In this document: positions 9,448-18,523 of the stretch, piece by piece | Layout: the number at the start of each line of letters is the position of its first letter | How positions within the stretch are numbered: position 1 is the stretch's first letter | Assembly (NCBI RefSeq): GCF_963674635.1 | Contig: NZ_OY771475.1 | Span: 1,240,001-1,304,000, forward strand | Reading direction: 5' to 3' | Source of the DNA: Breoghania sp. | Lineage (GTDB): Bacteria; Pseudomonadota; Alphaproteobacteria; Rhizobiales; Stappiaceae | Length of the DNA: 64,000 nt | The notes under the pieces: generated by a model | Told to the model about the DNA's origin: nothing | Databases searched by the model: none | The model's input: the letters and a program-made list of their open reading frames with translations, nothing else | Made by a program: the position numbers and the translations under genes

Positions 9448-10051
9448 TTTCTGTTCGTCACTCCGCGGAAATCCGCTGCGGTGCCGCAAACCTCATCCCG
9501 GCGCAAGGAGGCAATCGTCGTGCTGCCCATTGGCAGTTCAGCGCCTTCCTGGCTTCCGGTTCCGGCTTTCCGTCACCCTCTTTAGCGGCTTCTTCCGCCT
9601 ACACTGTGAACGTGCCCCGGAAGGGGTAAACGTCCCGTATCAACGGCAGCGCATTCGGCCTTCATTCTTTGCATTCCGACATCTCTGGCGGACTGCGCCA
9701 CACCTTTCATGGGCATACTTGCCCGCAGAAACGTGGCCGAAAGGGGGCGCAATCGGTCTGCCAGGATTGTTAGCCGATACATTCACAAAGGTGTGTTGCG
9801 CGCCGGGCACAGCCTCCCCGGAATCGCCCCCGCATCGCCCGAATCAAGTCAACTTGCTGCCAAGATCGGCGGACAGTTCGCCCTGCGGAGACGCTCCCGC
9901 TTCCGCGAAGTCCGCAATCAAACGTCAATACGACGATCACCGGCAATAATATTTATTGCACTCACGCTGCGTGACCTCCGAAGCCATTTCATTCTCCTAT
10001 GAAATCGCGCTAAACCGAATATGCGAGCAAACACAGGGATCGGGCCCGGAC
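9448..10051. other. Divergent intergenic region upstream of exoR and the ROK gene
   Basis: About 600 bases without a convincing gene. The part near 9950-10010 is AT-richer (ATAATATTTATTGC) and holds the inverted repeat at 9986-10005. The rest shows no recognisable element. Confidence 0.5.
9986..10005. promoter_or_regulatory. Inverted repeat, candidate ROK operator
   Basis: ATTTCAT-N6-ATGAAAT is a perfect 7-bp inverted repeat 46 nt before the ROK start. Position and symmetry suit an autoregulatory operator. This is inference. Confidence 0.4.
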
Positions 10052-11329
10052 GTGACGCAGAAAGCCGATCGAGAACAAATAAGACAACAAAATCGCGGGA
10101 TCATTCTCCAGACCCTGCGCCGATCCGGCACAATGGCGCGTATCGAGCTTGGCCAGGCAACAGGCCTCAGCCCTTCGACCGTTACCGCGATTACGGCGGC
10201 CCTCCTGAGCGAAGGGCTTATTGAAGAATGGAGCGACGCGCCCGCCGATCCGGCTGCGCCCACCCACCGCGGACGTCCTCGCACAGCGCTGTCTCTTGCC
10301 CCGAGCGCGGCAAGCGTTCTCGCGATCAAGCTCTCGCTCGGCAAGGTGGAACTGATCCTTGCCGACTTTTCCGGCCACCGTCTGGCCCAGGCGAACATTC
10401 CGATCGATACGCTGGGAACCCCGGCCGCGAAATTCGGCGCATTGCTCGCGGAGACGGTCAAGAATTTCCTGATCCGAAACGAGCCCGGCTATCCGCCGCT
10501 CGCGGAAATCGACGTCGCAGCCCAGGGCTTTGTTGATGCAAGGCTCGGCACCGTCGTCTGGAGCCCGGCCTTCAACGAGCCGAGCGTAGAGATTGTGGCT
10601 CCGCTCAAGCGCGCCTTCCACGTACCCTGCCGGATCTCCAATGACGTGAACATGATCGCGGAGGCTCTGCACGATTCCAATCCCATGCGCTACGGGGGCA
10701 CCTTTGCCGTCGTGTTCATGGATTTCGGCGTGGGAATGGGGCTTTACGCGGACGGCCAGCTCTTCACGGGGGAAACGGGATCAGCAGCCGAATTCGGCCA
10801 TGCAAACCATATTCCGGGCGGCCGGCTTTGCCGGTGCGGCAAACGCGGCTGCATGGAGGCCTACCTGGGCGTCTACGGCATACTTCGGGCCGCCAACGGA
10901 CTGCCCGACGACTTCGATCCGTGGAAACTGGAGGTCGGCCCGGACACGCTGCCGGAACTCGTTGACCGGGCCCAGGCAGGCGATCGCAAGGCGCTCGATG
11001 CGTTCGCGGACGCCGGGCGCGCCCTCGGCTACGGCCTTGCTCGCGTAATCGCCCTTTTCGACCCGCGCCTTGTTGCCGTCACAGGCACCGGGATGCTCGC
11101 TTTCGGCCTTCTGGAAACGGCCATGTATCAGGCCTTGAAGGAGGCTCTGGTGGAAGATCTGCGCAAGAACATAGCCATCGAGCCCCACTCCTCCACAGAG
11201 GACCTGATCGGCGCCGGCACCATTTCCGGCGCACTACGCAGGCTCGATCGGGAATTCTTCGCAAATCCGCGCGATCCACGCCACAGGGCGCGCGGAAGCG
11301 GCGCCCGGAGGATCCCGGTCCGGATTTGA
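10052..11329 (+). CDS. ROK-family transcriptional repressor (NagC/XylR/Mlc type)
   Basis: 425 residues from the GTG at 10052. The N-terminal winged helix-turn-helix (NRGIILQTLRRSGTMARIELGQATGLSPSTVTAIT, read in two parts) is followed by a ROK sugar-kinase-like domain with GVGMGLYADGQLFTGETG and the zinc motif CRCGKRGCMEAYLG. ROK regulators bind sugars or amino sugars and usually repress nearby transport or catabolic genes, but no sugar operon lies beside this one. The frame extends upstream to a TTG at 9956; those residues are atypical and would cover the inverted repeat, so GTG is preferred with moderate certainty. A short terminator follows. Confidence 0.88.
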   Translation: MTQKADREQIRQQNRGIILQTLRRSGTMARIELGQATGLSPSTVTAITAALLSEGLIEEWSDAPADPAAPTHRGRPRTALSLAPSAASVLAIKLSLGKVELILADFSGHRLAQANIPIDTLGTPAAKFGALLAETVKNFLIRNEPGYPPLAEIDVAAQGFVDARLGTVVWSPAFNEPSVEIVAPLKRAFHVPCRISNDVNMIAEALHDSNPMRYGGTFAVVFMDFGVGMGLYADGQLFTGETGSAAEFGHANHIPGGRLCRCGKRGCMEAYLGVYGILRAANGLPDDFDPWKLEVGPDTLPELVDRAQAGDRKALDAFADAGRALGYGLARVIALFDPRLVAVTGTGMLAFGLLETAMYQALKEALVEDLRKNIAIEPHSSTEDLIGAGTISGALRRLDREFFANPRDPRHRARGSGARRIPVRI

Positions 11330-11341
11330 CGCCGAAAACTC

Positions 11342-11361
11342 CCGGGACAACACCCGGTTTT
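11342..11361 (+). terminator. Short terminator after the ROK gene
   Basis: CCGGG-acaaca-CCCGG followed by TTTT, 12 nt after the stop. The 5-bp stem makes this a modest terminator. Confidence 0.5.
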
Positions 11362-11421
11362 AGGCATCGAAAAAGCGGGCAGCGCGACACCCCCACCCGC
11401 TCAGTAAAGAACGCCAGTAGT

Positions 11422-11622
11422 TCACTGCATCCGATGGCCGACCGCCAAACGCTTGACGATTGTCACAGGCATTGAGGCCAGGCACAGTGTCGCCAGCATG
11501 CCCGGCGGCGGCATGACGCGTGGGTCGCGGCGTAGCTGGACCTGCTGGAGCGCGGCTTCGGCGCGTTCTGCGCTTAAGCGTAGCTCGGCCAGCACCGCAT
11601 GTACGTCGGAGTGGTTGTCCAT
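11422..11622 (-). CDS. Small hypothetical protein, 66 residues
   Basis: Unrecognised. The ATG at 11622 has a near-perfect AGGAGG site with a 6-nt spacer, the main reason to believe it is translated. The first ~30 residues are helical and charged (VLAELRLSAERAEAALQQVQLRR). The second half (MLATLCLASMPVTIVKRLAV) is moderately hydrophobic and could be a weak membrane segment. It is read in the same direction as recJ and lies 102 bases after the recJ stop. No function can be assigned. Confidence 0.5.
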   Translation of the reverse strand: MDNHSDVHAVLAELRLSAERAEAALQQVQLRRDPRVMPPPGMLATLCLASMPVTIVKRLAVGHRMQ

Positions 11623-11724
11623 CCTGGACCTCCTGATCACGGGATGGAGACAAGATAGGCGCGTGCAGTTTCGCGACGGTTAACGTGCCGCAGCGACAGC
11701 TTTCGACGGCGCTTTCGCGCCTGT

Positions 11725-13569
11725 TTATCGCTGCCCCAGCCGAGGCTCAGCGGCATCCAGAACCCGCATCTGAACCTTCGGCGCGCCTTGCCAGTGATCG
11801 AGCGAAAGACACCCTGCGACATGCAGCATCTTGCCCCGCGCGCCAAGCAAGGCCTGGCCCAGGGGCTGATCCGCGCAGCGAAAGGCGATCCCCTTGATGG
11901 AGGAGCGATCATTGGCCGATAGCGACAGCCTCACATGGCCGTTTCCGACCTTGTCCGCGAATGTCACCCGGTGGGCCGGAAGCGCAAAGACCGGCTCGGC
12001 ATGGCCGGCCCCGTAAGGACCGGCCTTTTCCAGAAGGCTCATCAGGTCGAGCGTCGCACCTGAGGCGGTGATCGCGCCGTCGATCTTGAGAACGTGATCC
12101 TCTCGCGAAGCCTCCACTTCAGCCGCAAGGCGCTCTTCCAGGAAAACCTTGAGATCCGGCACCCGATCGCGGTGAACGGTCAGGCCCGCGGCCATTGCAT
12201 GCCCACCACCCTTGACCAGGATACCTGCCTCCACGGCCGCCCGAACCGCCGCACCGAGATCCACGCCCGGTACCGAACGCCCCGACCCGGTTCCGATGCC
12301 ATCAGCATCGAAGGCGATCGCGAAGGCCGGGCGGCGATGGCGTTCCTTCAGCCGGGAGGCGATCAGGCCGACAACGCCCGGATGCCAGGTCTCGGAGCCG
12401 GTCACAAGCACGGCAGGCCCCTCTCCATCCAGCATGACGGCCGTGGCCTGGGCCTCGCCCTCCTCCAGCATGGCCACTTCCATGGCCTGCCTTTCGCTGT
12501 TGAGACGGTCCAGCTGGCCTGCGATTTCCCCGGCGAGACGCGTATCATCGGTGGAAAGCAGGCGTGCGCCGAGGGCGGCATCGCCAATGCGTCCGCCCGC
12601 ATTGATGCGCGGCCCGAGCAGAAAACCGAGATGATAGGGTGTCAGTGGGCCATTGACGCGCGACACATCGGCGAGGGCTGCCAGCCCGGCATTGGCGCGC
12701 CGGTGCATCGCCACGATGCCCTTGGTCACATAGGCACGGTTGAGCCCCTGCAACGGCACAACATCACACACCGTGCCCAGTGCAACCAGATCAAGCCAGG
12801 AAAGAAGATCCGGCGCGTTTCCACTGAAATACCGACGTTTCTTCAACTCACGCATGAGCGCGACCAGAACCAGAAACGTGACGCCAACGGCTGCCAGATG
12901 TCCCTGTCCGGAGAGATCGTCCTGACGGTTTGGATTGACGAGCGCCTCGCATGGCGGAAGCGTCTCGCCGACCTGATGGTGATCGGCCACAAGCACGGAA
13001 AGGCCGATCTTTCGCGCCTCTTCCAGCGCATCGAAGGACACCGAGCCACAGTCGAGCGTGAGGACGAGACTTGCCCCGCCGGCTTTCAGGTCGCGCATGG
13101 CGGCGGGGTTCGGCCCGTAACCTTCGATGATCCGATCGGGAATATAGATGCGCGGCTCAAGACCGAGCGAGGTCAACGCGCGCGCCATGAGGGCCGACGA
13201 CGTCGCTCCATCGACGTCATAATCCCCGAAGATGGCAACGCCCTCGCGACGCTCGACCGCATCCGCAAGGCGCGCAGCTGCAGCATCCATATCGATGAGG
13301 GTCGAGGGATCCGGCATCAGGGAGCGGAGGGACGGATCAAGGAATTCACCGGCAGCATCGACATCGACACCGCGTCCGGCGAGAACGCGCGCGATGATAT
13401 CGGGGATGCCCTCGCGCTGCGAGATGGCCTGAGCCTGCATGGAGCTTGCTGTGGTCAGCCGCTCGCGCCAGACCCGGCCTGTCGCGGATCGGGTTACGCC
13501 GAGCAAGGCGCGGGTCTCAGGAGTTTCCCGAAAACCTTCGGTGCGTGTGGCGGATGGGTCGGGCAGCAA
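11725..13569 (-). CDS. recJ: Single-stranded-DNA-specific 5'-3' exonuclease RecJ
   Basis: About 614 residues. DHH-family motifs are all present: FGDYDVDGATSS (near residue 115), LDCGS, VADHHQ, NAGGRIGDA, and the DHHA1 motif GGGHAMAAGL. RecJ degrades 5' single-stranded ends in RecF-pathway recombination and mismatch repair. The frame stays open to 13902, but the residues before 13569 are not RecJ-like, and a TATAGT -10-like sequence lies at about 13605-13612. I therefore chose the TTG at 13569, which gives family-typical length and keeps the first strand (ALLGVTRSATGRVW). An ATG at 13704 is the alternative. It lies downstream of glpX but is separated from it by a terminator. Confidence 0.9.
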   Translation of the reverse strand: MLPDPSATRTEGFRETPETRALLGVTRSATGRVWRERLTTASSMQAQAISQREGIPDIIARVLAGRGVDVDAAGEFLDPSLRSLMPDPSTLIDMDAAAARLADAVERREGVAIFGDYDVDGATSSALMARALTSLGLEPRIYIPDRIIEGYGPNPAAMRDLKAGGASLVLTLDCGSVSFDALEEARKIGLSVLVADHHQVGETLPPCEALVNPNRQDDLSGQGHLAAVGVTFLVLVALMRELKKRRYFSGNAPDLLSWLDLVALGTVCDVVPLQGLNRAYVTKGIVAMHRRANAGLAALADVSRVNGPLTPYHLGFLLGPRINAGGRIGDAALGARLLSTDDTRLAGEIAGQLDRLNSERQAMEVAMLEEGEAQATAVMLDGEGPAVLVTGSETWHPGVVGLIASRLKERHRRPAFAIAFDADGIGTGSGRSVPGVDLGAAVRAAVEAGILVKGGGHAMAAGLTVHRDRVPDLKVFLEERLAAEVEASREDHVLKIDGAITASGATLDLMSLLEKAGPYGAGHAEPVFALPAHRVTFADKVGNGHVRLSLSANDRSSIKGIAFRCADQPLGQALLGARGKMLHVAGCLSLDHWQGAPKVQMRVLDAAEPRLGQR

Positions 13570-13944
13570 ATGGGGGCTCGTGTGCTGGCGATGGAAGGAA
13601 AGCGGACTATAGCGCGAGTCGGGCGAGGATGTGGCGGCGGCAGGCCAGATGAAGGACGGCACCGGATGAGGTCCGTTGGCGGGTTCCGAACGCTCCCGCA
13701 TCATCGCCTCAGCTTTCCATTCATGGAACCGCGATGGACGCACCACACCATGTCCCTGCGGCTTCCCTTCTGTCGCACTTTCTCCAGTGTCATTCCCGCG
13801 GTTTCGGTGACTTTGGATGACCGACAAAAGGCGTTCATGCGGAAATGCCCCACTCCCTTTTCTCTTCGCGCTTCTCTCCCGGAACGCAAAACGGCGCCGC
13901 ACAGGGTGCAGCGCCGTTTTATCTGACGTAAACCTATCTGGAAA
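13570..13944. other. recJ upstream region
   Basis: About 375 bases between the glpX stop and the recJ start on the same strand. It holds the glpX terminator and probably the recJ promoter. The open frame continuing upstream of recJ reads as low-complexity, Arg/Ser-rich sequence and looks non-coding. Confidence 0.5.
13888..13920 (-). terminator. Terminator after glpX
   Basis: AAAACGGCGC ... GCGCCGTTTT, a 10-bp inverted repeat with a 13-nt loop, 25 nt after the glpX stop and ending in TTTT on the minus strand. Confidence 0.75.
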
Positions 13945-14940
13945 TTAGTCCAGATAGAACTTCTTGAAATCGGTGTGCTCGCCCTCGATCCAGCGTACCG
14001 TGCCGGTGGAAGAGCGCATCACGCAGGTATGCGTCATGATGCGGTTCTTCTCGAACTTCACGCCCTGAAGGAAGTTGCCGTCGGTCACGCCAGTCGCCGC
14101 GAAATACACATCGCCGGAGGCCAGCTCTTCCATCTTGTACTTGCGGTTCAGGTCGGTGATGCCCATGCGCTCCGCACGCTCGTACTGGTCATCGCGTGCG
14201 ATCACCAGGCGGCCCTGCATCTGACCGCCGACACAGCGAAGAGCCGCCGCCGCCAACACGCCTTCCGGCGCGCCGCCGACACCCATATAGAGGTCGATGC
14301 CGGTTTCTTCAGGCGTCGTGCAATGGATCACACCGGCGATGTCGCCGTCGCCGATGAGCCGCAGCGCACAGCCTACTTCACGGATATCCGCAATGAGCTT
14401 ATCGTGACGCGGACGGTCGAGAACACAGACGTTGATCTCTTCCGGCTTCACGCCCTTGGCCTTGGCCAGCGCATTGATGTTTTCCGCGACCGGCGCATCC
14501 AGATCGACGATGCCTTCGGGATAGCCCGGGCCGATCGCGATCTTGTTCATGTAGCAATCCGGTGCGTTCAGCAGGCCGCCATCTTCCGCCAGAGCCAGCA
14601 CGGCCAGCGAGTTCGGCAGGTTCTTGGCGCACACGGTCGTGCATTCCAGCGGATCGAGCGCGATGTCGACCTTGGGACCATGCTTGGTGCCGACCTTCTC
14701 GCCGATATAAAGCATGGGCGCTTCGTCGCGCTCGCCTTCGCCGATCACGACCGTGCCGTCGATCGGCAGGCGATTGAGTTCGCGGCGCATCGCATCCACG
14801 GCAGCCTGATCGGCTGCCTTTTCGTCTCCGCGGCCACGCATCCGCGCTGCAGAAACCGCGGCGCGCTCGGTCACGCGGGCGACTTCCAGGGTCAGAAGGC
14901 GATCAAGCTTGTATTTCGACGTCTCATCCTCGTGGGACAT
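13945..14940 (-). CDS. glpX: Class II fructose-1,6-bisphosphatase GlpX
   Basis: 331 residues. It removes the 1-phosphate of fructose-1,6-bisphosphate in gluconeogenesis (Li+-sensitive phosphatase superfamily fold). Motifs seen: GEGERDEAP (68-75) and DPLECTT (96-102). The second is normally DPLEGTT/DPIDGT; here Cys100 stands in the Gly position beside the metal-binding aspartate, an unusual change that may still be compatible with activity. The start lies 5 bases after the hom stop, so it is in the hom operon. Pairing of hom and glpX is a common Hyphomicrobiales arrangement. Confidence 0.93.
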   Translation of the reverse strand: MSHEDETSKYKLDRLLTLEVARVTERAAVSAARMRGRGDEKAADQAAVDAMRRELNRLPIDGTVVIGEGERDEAPMLYIGEKVGTKHGPKVDIALDPLECTTVCAKNLPNSLAVLALAEDGGLLNAPDCYMNKIAIGPGYPEGIVDLDAPVAENINALAKAKGVKPEEINVCVLDRPRHDKLIADIREVGCALRLIGDGDIAGVIHCTTPEETGIDLYMGVGGAPEGVLAAAALRCVGGQMQGRLVIARDDQYERAERMGITDLNRKYKMEELASGDVYFAATGVTDGNFLQGVKFEKNRIMTHTCVMRSSTGTVRWIEGEHTDFKKFYLD

Positions 14941-14945
14941 TCAGG

Positions 14946-16304
14946 TCATCCTTGCGCTGTGCCGGCTTCCGGCTTGCGTTCGATGCGGATCATGCGGGGC
15001 TGGCCATCGATGACTTTTTCATTCGCGATGGCCTCAAGCGCGGCCTTGATATCCGCCTCAGTCGTTTCATACGTGATCATGATAACCGGTTGGGGCGGAG
15101 CGCTGCTCTTGGCGCCGGATCCAAGCTCCGGCGCTTCGCTGCGTGGCGCCCGCCGACGCTGCACGATCGATTCCAGTGAAATGTTCTTGTCCGCCATGCA
15201 ACGGGCAATCGTTGCAAAGGCGCCCGGCCGGTCATAAACCGAAAGACGAATAAAGTAACCACCTTCGTGACGACGCATGCGCGCACGGGTGTAAGGTTCC
15301 AGCTCGGATACGGGCCTGCCCAGTGGCGCGACCATGTCGCCGCGGGCAAGATCGGCGATATCGGCGACCACCGAAGACGCGGTCGCCTTGCCGCCGGCGC
15401 CCGGCCCCACCAGAACAATTTCGCCAAGATAATCGGTATTGACCGCCACCGCATTCAACACGCCATCGATGCGTGCGATCGCGGATGATTTCGGGACCAT
15501 TGTCGGGTGAACGCGCTGTTCGATACCGGTTTCCGTGCGCTGCGCGATGCCGAGCAGCTTGATCCGGTAGCCGAGCTCATCCGCCGCCTCGATATCGGCG
15601 GTGGTAATCTCGGTGATGCCTTCCAGATAGATGCTGTCGACATCCGTCTCGCAGCCGAACGCGAGGCTGGTGAGAAGCGCCAGCTTGTGTGCGGTGTCGT
15701 GCCCGCCGATATCGAAGGTCGGATCGGCCTCGGCATAGCCGAGCCGCTGCGCCTCAGCCAGGCATTCCTCAAATGACAAGCCCTCCTTCTCCATCCGGGT
15801 CAGGATGTAGTTGCAGGTGCCGTTCAGGATGCCATAGACGCGACTGACCGCGTTGCCAGCCAGCGACTCGCGCAGCGTCTTGACGATGGGAATGCCGCCG
15901 GCAATGGCCGCCTCGAAGTTGAGGCTCACATTGTTGGCCTCGGCCAGCTTCGCAAGCTCGACGCCGTGACGCGCCAGAAGCGCCTTGTTGGCCGTCACCA
16001 CATGCTTGCCCGCCGAAAGGGCCGCTCGAACCGATGTCTCGGCCGGGCCTTCGTCTCCGCCAATCAGCTCGACGAAGACATCGATGTCCTGAGCACAGGC
16101 CATCGTATCGGCATCGTCGTACCAGGCGAAACGCGCGAGATCGACGCCGCGATCGCGGGTGCGGTTGCGAGCTGAGACGGCAACGACTTCAACCGGCCGC
16201 CCGCAACGGGAGGCCAGGCTTTTGCCATGCTCGTCGATGAGACGAATGACGGACGCGCCGACCGTACCCAGGCCGGCGACACCGAGTCTCAAGGCATCTT
16301 GCAT
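14946..16304 (-). CDS. hom: Homoserine dehydrogenase
   Basis: 452 residues. It reduces aspartate semialdehyde to homoserine with NAD(P)H, the branch point to threonine, methionine and isoleucine. It has an N-terminal Rossmann motif GLGTVGASV (residues 11-19), the catalytic region GGIPIVKTLRESLAGN and GILNGTCNYILT, and a C-terminal ACT domain (FIRLSVYDRPGAFATIARCMADK, quoted in part) for threonine feedback. It lies between the aminotransferase (25-base gap) and glpX (5-base gap), so the three form one operon. Confidence 0.95.
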   Translation of the reverse strand: MQDALRLGVAGLGTVGASVIRLIDEHGKSLASRCGRPVEVVAVSARNRTRDRGVDLARFAWYDDADTMACAQDIDVFVELIGGDEGPAETSVRAALSAGKHVVTANKALLARHGVELAKLAEANNVSLNFEAAIAGGIPIVKTLRESLAGNAVSRVYGILNGTCNYILTRMEKEGLSFEECLAEAQRLGYAEADPTFDIGGHDTAHKLALLTSLAFGCETDVDSIYLEGITEITTADIEAADELGYRIKLLGIAQRTETGIEQRVHPTMVPKSSAIARIDGVLNAVAVNTDYLGEIVLVGPGAGGKATASSVVADIADLARGDMVAPLGRPVSELEPYTRARMRRHEGGYFIRLSVYDRPGAFATIARCMADKNISLESIVQRRRAPRSEAPELGSGAKSSAPPQPVIMITYETTEADIKAALEAIANEKVIDGQPRMIRIERKPEAGTAQG

Positions 16305-16329
16305 GTATCAGTGATCCACTTGTTCCAGT

Positions 16330-17544
16330 TCAGCGGCGGGCGCCCATTGGGATCACGTTGTGCAATGTTTCGTCTGCGGATTCAAGGAAACGCCGTATGT
16401 TTCGCGCAGCCTGCCGTATCCGCTGCTCATTCTCCACAAGTGCGATCCGCACATAATCGTCGCCATATTCGCCAAACCCGATGCCGGGCGCAACAGCAAC
16501 GTCAGCTTTTTCAATAAGAAGCTTGGAGAATTCCAGCGACTTCAGATGCCGGAACTTTTCCGGGATCGGCGCCCAGGCAAACATGGACGCGCGCGGAGCC
16601 GGAACTTCGAAACCCGCATTTGCAAAAGAATCGACCAGCACATCGCGGCGCTTCTTGTAGATCTGACGGGTCTCTTCGATGCAGTCGTCGGGACCATTAA
16701 GCGCTGCGGAAGCCGCGACCTGGATGGGCGTGAACGCTCCGTAATCCAGATAGGATTTGACGCGGGCCAGCGCAGCGATCAGCCGCTCGTTGCCAACCGC
16801 AAACCCCATGCGCCAACCGGGCATGGAATAGGTCTTGGACAGAGAGGTAAACTCCACCGCAATGTCCATTGCCCCGGGAACCTGGAGCACAGAGGGCGGC
16901 GGCGGGCCATCGAAATAGATTTCCGAATAGGCGAGATCGGACAGCACAAACACCTCATGCTTGCGCGCGAAGGCGATCACGTCCTTGTAGAACTCCAGAT
17001 CCGCCACGTAGGCGGTCGGATTGGAGGGGTAGCACAGGATAAGAGCGGTCGGCTTGGGCACGGAGTGCACCACCGCGCGTTCCAGCGCGTGAAAGAACTC
17101 CACAGTCGGCTCGGCCGGGACGTGGCGCACGGCAGCACCTGCCATCAGAAAGCCGAAGGCATGGATCGGATAGCTCGGGTTCGGCACCAGCACCACGTCG
17201 CCCGGCGCGGTGATCGCCTGCGCCATGTTGGCGAAGCCCTCTTTGGACCCGAGCGTTGCGACGATTTGCGTCTCGGGATCGAGCTTCACGCCAAAGCGAC
17301 GACCATAATAGGCAGCTTGCGCCTTGCGCAGCCCCTTGATGCCCTTGGAAGCCGAATACCGGTGGGAGCGCGGATCCTGAACCGTCTCGGTCAGCTTCTC
17401 CACGATGTGCTTGGGGGTGGGAAGATCCGGATTGCCCATGCCCAGATCAATGATGTCTGCGCCTGCGGCTCGGGCCTTCGCCTTAAGTCGGTTCACCTGT
17501 TCAAACACATACGGCGGCAGCCGGCGTGTCTTGTGAAACTCCAT
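16330..17544 (-). CDS. PLP-dependent aminotransferase (AlaC / LL-DAP aminotransferase-like)
   Basis: 404 residues of fold-type I class I/II aminotransferase. Motifs: DLGMGNPDLPTP near residue 35, the substrate and PLP-phosphate region LCYPSNPTA, and the Schiff-base lysine in SLSKTYSMPGWRMGFAVG. Close relatives are annotated as alanine-synthesising AlaC or as LL-diaminopimelate aminotransferase; sequence alone does not decide. Its place before hom suggests a role in amino-acid supply from the aspartate or pyruvate family. The ATG at 17544 (MEFHKTRRLPPYVF) has an AGAAGGG site; upstream in-frame starts give non-family residues. Confidence 0.88.
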   Translation of the reverse strand: MEFHKTRRLPPYVFEQVNRLKAKARAAGADIIDLGMGNPDLPTPKHIVEKLTETVQDPRSHRYSASKGIKGLRKAQAAYYGRRFGVKLDPETQIVATLGSKEGFANMAQAITAPGDVVLVPNPSYPIHAFGFLMAGAAVRHVPAEPTVEFFHALERAVVHSVPKPTALILCYPSNPTAYVADLEFYKDVIAFARKHEVFVLSDLAYSEIYFDGPPPPSVLQVPGAMDIAVEFTSLSKTYSMPGWRMGFAVGNERLIAALARVKSYLDYGAFTPIQVAASAALNGPDDCIEETRQIYKKRRDVLVDSFANAGFEVPAPRASMFAWAPIPEKFRHLKSLEFSKLLIEKADVAVAPGIGFGEYGDDYVRIALVENEQRIRQAARNIRRFLESADETLHNVIPMGARR

Positions 17545-17992
17545 GGCTCTGGCCCTTCTCTCTTCTGGCGCTCCGCGGCTCGTTTTCGGCGGACAGCGCA
17601 TATGTTGCGGCGCGATGGATACTCCATCGCCAATCATTAGACTAGCGAATTCGATTGAGCTGCGTAATTCGCATAATATTGCGCGCGCCCACCCACACCC
17701 CCCTCTTTTCGCAGATTCTTGCACGCATGCGGTTTCTGACGGTGAATTATGTCAGCATTGGGGTTGCAGATTGCCACACTACGGCGCGCTCCCCCAAACC
17801 TGGATAAGCTGCAGTTTTCTGCGATTTCCGAGGAGGTCAGCCGACACTCACGAGGCGCCACGCGCTGGCGCGGGCCTTGCCGTTCACGATCGAACGGCCC
17901 AGACGTCGATGCGCGCATCACATCTCCATGCGCGCATCGCATCAATGGGCAAAAAGAGAATATACGACGGTCCGCCGGGCCTTCAGAACCGA
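17545..17992. other. Upstream region of the aminotransferase operon
   Basis: About 450 bases between the lipoprotein stop and the aminotransferase start (both minus strand). It probably carries the operon promoter. I see no RNA gene or convincing reading frame. Confidence 0.45.
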
Positions 17993-18523
17993 CTAGTTCG
18001 CCTCGGTCTCTTCGATCTTCCTGATCGCGTTGTCGATGTGGCTGTCGCGCTTGGCCAGAAGGTCACGGATCTTGGCGTTCCACAATCCACGTTCGTCGGA
18101 ACCTGAATTGCGCTGGGCAAGCGTCCGCAGTTCCTCTTCGGTCCGCAGGACCTCATCCGAGGTCTTGAGCCGATCGGCAACCGATTTCGGTTCCGCATAG
18201 GCGATCGGGGCGACCGTGTTGGACACAACCTTGTTGGGGCTGTCAGGGTCGTAGAGGTATTCGGGCCTGCGCTCCCGTGCACTCGAAGGCTCTGCCGGGG
18301 CCGATGCGGGGGAGACAGCCGGCTTGCTCTGGGCGACAGCCGGTGCGATCAACGGCGCGCCGTTGGCCACAGTGCCCGGCGGCACCATCACCACACCCAG
18401 AAGGGTCGCATCCGGGTCGCCGGCACAACCAGCCAGAGACATTGACAGGACAGCCGCCGCCAGAAGGCCCTTCACACGCCCCCTGCCCGCATGGCTCCCC
18501 ATCCATGTCGCCGCCGCAGCCAT
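17993..18523 (-). CDS. Hypothetical lipoprotein
   Basis: 176 residues from the ATG at 18523. A signal peptide ends in a lipobox (LSMSLAGC), so the mature protein is lipid-anchored at the cysteine. The next residue is Ala, which does not argue for inner-membrane retention. It continues with a Pro/Ala-rich linker and a charged helical C-terminus (LRTEEELRTLAQRNSGSDERG) that could form a short coiled coil. No known domain is recognised. It is a single gene, divergent from phaC. Confidence 0.72.
   Translation of the reverse strand: MAAAATWMGSHAGRGRVKGLLAAAVLSMSLAGCAGDPDATLLGVVMVPPGTVANGAPLIAPAVAQSKPAVSPASAPAEPSSARERRPEYLYDPDSPNKVVSNTVAPIAYAEPKSVADRLKTSDEVLRTEEELRTLAQRNSGSDERGLWNAKIRDLLAKRDSHIDNAIRKIEETEAN

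Noticed and set aside
12094..13926. Plus-strand frame of 610 codons
   Set aside because: Exactly antisense to recJ, which has all DHH motifs.
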